NCBI RefSeq assembly: GCF_947179515.1
Contig: NC_067478.1
Span: 744,001-808,000, forward strand
Direction: 5' to 3'
DNA: 64,000 nt
From: Apodemus sylvaticus
Lineage: Eukaryota; Chordata; Mammalia; Rodentia; Muridae
Of the stretch, positions 61,744 through 64,000 are shown in pieces; position 1 is the stretch's first letter; every line of letters begins with the position of its first letter. The position numbers and the translations under genes are program-made. A model generated the notes under the pieces. The model was not told the origin of the DNA, ran no database searches, and saw nothing but the letters and a program-made list of their open reading frames with translations.

Positions 61744-62432
61744 TGAAGCCTGAAGTGGGACACATAAGGAAGGGTTCTTTGAAAAGTTGGGTGGATGGTG
61801 TTTTGCTGGGGCAAACACATGAGGAATGTTTAGCTGAAGCAGACACAGGTGAAAGGATATTCTGCTAAAGCAAGAACGTGAAAGGTCACATGATGAAGGA
61901 TTCTTTGATAATAATATGTATGTATTGGTCCTCCTTATATTGAGTAGTTGAGCTGTATTTGTTGGGACTTTATAGAGAGAAATGCACCAAAAACTGGTGG
62001 TATGCTGCAGTTTCTTATCGCTTCTGTGGACTCGGGCTGATTGGCAGAGTGATGCCAGCTGAGACAGACACGCATGCTGAGGCAAGACCCATGGAGGACT
62101 CGTGATGCTTGGAAGGTATAAATAGGACCTGGCGGACAGGCATGGAGGCTGAGCGAGGCTTGCTTATAGAGCTAGCTGTGCAATGCTTATGGTGTTGCGT
62201 CTTCTTCACCCGGCTGAGAGAGGTACAGCCGGAGAACTTCTCCTGGCCTCCCTCTGATCCCTCCTGCTGACTCAAGCCGAGGCTGAGGCCTGGCTGTCCA
62301 TGCTGGGTGGTGTCACCACTGCTGACTCCTGTTTGCTATCCTTACTTTACCCAACTGACTTCTGATATCCAGGAAATGTTGGATCGAGCTGCTGCTGCTG
62401 CTGCCCTGTGAAATAAACTGCCAATTTCCAGA
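61744..62432 (+). mobile_element. Probable solo LTR of an endogenous retroviral/MaLR-type element
   Basis: About 690 bases with promoter and terminator arrangement of an LTR: TATAAATA at 62117-62124, downstream GC-rich leader-like sequence, and AATAAA at 62412-62417 near the end. AACAC occurs at both edges (about 61739-61743 and 62434-62438). It reads on the plus strand, antisense to Lars2. No gag, pol or env frame lies beside it, so it is a solo copy. The family name and exact ends are not certain. Confidence 0.6.
62117..62124 (+). promoter_or_regulatory. TATA box of the probable LTR
   Basis: TATAAATA followed after about 25 bases by a GGAGGCTGAGCGAGGCTTGC leader-like stretch. Spacing fits a Pol II start near 62145-62150. 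Confidence 0.5.
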
Positions 62433-63907
62433 CAACACAGATGTGAGTTACTCCAAAGAACCATTTCTAAACAGGTCCACTTCCCCCATATCCTTTCTTT
62501 TCCACTACCTCTGGTGGGTGATGGGCTACAAGGGAGGTTAAAGCATTTAAGAACCATTATTAAAAATAAGGTTTAAAAAATTCAAAGTTACACGAGCCAG
62601 ACATGCCAGTGGAGAAAAGGGAGGGACATCAGTGATCATGGAAGTCAATTCCCAGAATTCGAAGCATGCACTATACTTTTTCTTATAAAACAAACAAAGA
62701 AACAAACAAAAAACCTGCACCAAGTTTGCCAAGCAAAATTCCTATACATTTAGCCAGTACATCAGTAATCCCATCAGCCAAGCCAGAGGTCAGGGAGGTG
62801 CCCTCTGACGCACCTCCCACCTGCTTCTCTGAGATGGTTCCTCTTCTTCACTGGCTCTCATTGCTCTGTCCTCTTTTATCATTTTCTCCTACAACTACTG
62901 CGATCAGCTGACCCCCCGGTGAACACTCTGTCCCTCAAGCTTTACCTTGTCCACTTGAGTCAGCTTCTTACAGCTCCTTGGGGTTGTCTTCTCCTCCCAA
63001 AAGGACCACCTAAAGTCATCGAACTCAAGGACCAGCCGTCTGCTCAGTTAAGAAAACTCTACAAGTACTGCATCTTTCCATAGTGTTAAGGATATATCTG
63101 GGACTAGATTCCTTTATTTGGTTATTTTATGTCACCAGGAATTGAACCTGTGCACAGACTAAACAACCGAGATACATTCCTGGCCATGGGACCAGATTCT
63201 TGGTTGTTTATGGCAAATCAGGAGCCAGTTTTCAGAAACCAACTTAGTAAAAGCTAGAGTTCGAATGGTAAAATTTAAACTGAAAGTGACAGACTAAGTC
63301 CCCTGTCCTATCACGATCCTTATGGTCACTACTTTGACACTTACTGCTCTGGAATCCTGATAATGAAGGGAAGAGTAAGCCAGCTGGCAATGGTAAGCAG
63401 TGACAAGAGCTGAGGCTGAAGTAAAACCCGCAGGCTGCAGGAGAAAGAGGAGGCATGGGCTGGGCTGACAGCAGGCATGGGTGTACAGCAGGGAGGGGTT
63501 CATAGCAGATGTGAGAAAACTGCACTGCACGCCATACACCACACTGGTCTGTATGTGACCATACAATGTCACAAGACAAAATCAGAGTCTTGATGTACTA
63601 ACTTAACTGACTTACAGACTGAATGAATTCAGACTGACTGAAGTGACATTTCTATTCTGAAGGTCAGAACTGGAGAAGCTCAATGCCAAGTACAGTATTC
63701 CGCAAGGAACTGCTTCAGGATTACTGGGGGGGAGGGGGGAGGGGGCAGGGTGCGTGTCAGGAGCTCTTCCAGATGGAAGGTTACAAATGTCTTTCAGTTT
63801 GTCAAAATGAAATGACTGAGCCAGTCTGGTGCACTAGCACCAAAGTGGTCTCAAACATGTGGCTGGTCACATGCACTCAGATACTGTGGAGGTTTAAAGA
63901 AGGATGA

Positions 63908-64000
63908 TTCCCACAGGCTTGTAGATTTAAATGTTTGGTCTCCAGCTGTAGAACTGTCTGGGAAGGCTTAGGAGGTGAGGCTTTGTTGGAGGATATATTG
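63908..64000 (+). repeat. Start of a URR1-like rodent repeat running out of the window
   Basis: AAATGTTTGGTCTCCAGCTG and TTAGGAGGTGAGGCTTTGTT match the opening of the same family as the copy at 36545-36935. Confidence 0.7.

Larger units (their letters stand above)
57399..64000 (-). other. Lars2: Lars2 intron (partial, 5' end outside window)
   Basis: At least 6.6 kb. Holds a purine-rich stretch (about 57730-58230), SINEs, microsatellites, a young B1 and a probable solo LTR. I searched the minus strand for the preceding LARS2 editing-domain sequence and did not find it. Confidence 0.85.

Noticed and set aside
62945..63060. Exon-like block on the minus strand in the last intron
   Set aside because: It has a GTAAAGC-like donor string, but the translated sequence has no resemblance to the LARS2 editing domain.

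Overview
This window is mammalian nuclear DNA, almost certainly house mouse or a very close relative. It is dense in rodent SINEs (B1, B2, B3, B4/ID) and long microsatellites, and it carries exons of two recognisable vertebrate genes. Both genes are on the minus strand. They correspond to the Lars2-Limd1 neighbourhood (human 3p21.3, mouse chromosome 9 by general knowledge), shown here in reverse orientation.

Layout from low to high coordinate. 1-5511 is Limd1 intron 1; no LIM-domain exon was found in it. 5512-6880 is the large first coding exon of Limd1, an Ajuba/Zyxin-family scaffold, covering about 456 pre-LIM residues. About 6881-7700 holds its 5' leader and a CpG-island promoter with YY1-like, ETS/PU.1-like and CACGTG motifs. 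About 7.7-25.3 kb is intergenic sequence with no recognised gene; its last part must hold the Lars2 3' UTR. 25358-57398 holds the last 12 coding exons of Lars2, the mitochondrial leucyl-tRNA synthetase. All splice phases join without a break into about 563 C-terminal residues: late editing-domain region, the WLISRQRYWG block, a cysteine knuckle, the catalytic-domain second half, the KMSKS loop, the anticodon-binding domain and the C-terminal tail. 57399-64000 is the next, incomplete Lars2 intron.

The two genes are head-to-tail: Lars2 is transcribed towards Limd1. They act in different pathways (mitochondrial translation; Hippo, hypoxia and miRNA scaffolding), so the adjacency is chromosomal rather than operon-like.

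The most unusual items are in Lars2 introns. A ~240-bp copy of the acceptor and first 37 bases of the penultimate coding exon ends exactly at a perfect 36-bp AT-rich palindrome. A five-copy 37-bp minisatellite has grown from a B1 SINE head. A T23 run (on the transcribed sense strand) lies just upstream of one acceptor, and a tandem acceptor 9 nt apart precedes another exon. There is also a 16-bp-stem hairpin, a probable solo LTR with TATA box and poly(A) signal antisense to Lars2, and an unidentified coding-like fragment next to a GATA repeat. No CRISPR array, prokaryotic system or intact mobile-element ORF was seen. All homology calls are from recognition of the translated sequence; no database search was run.
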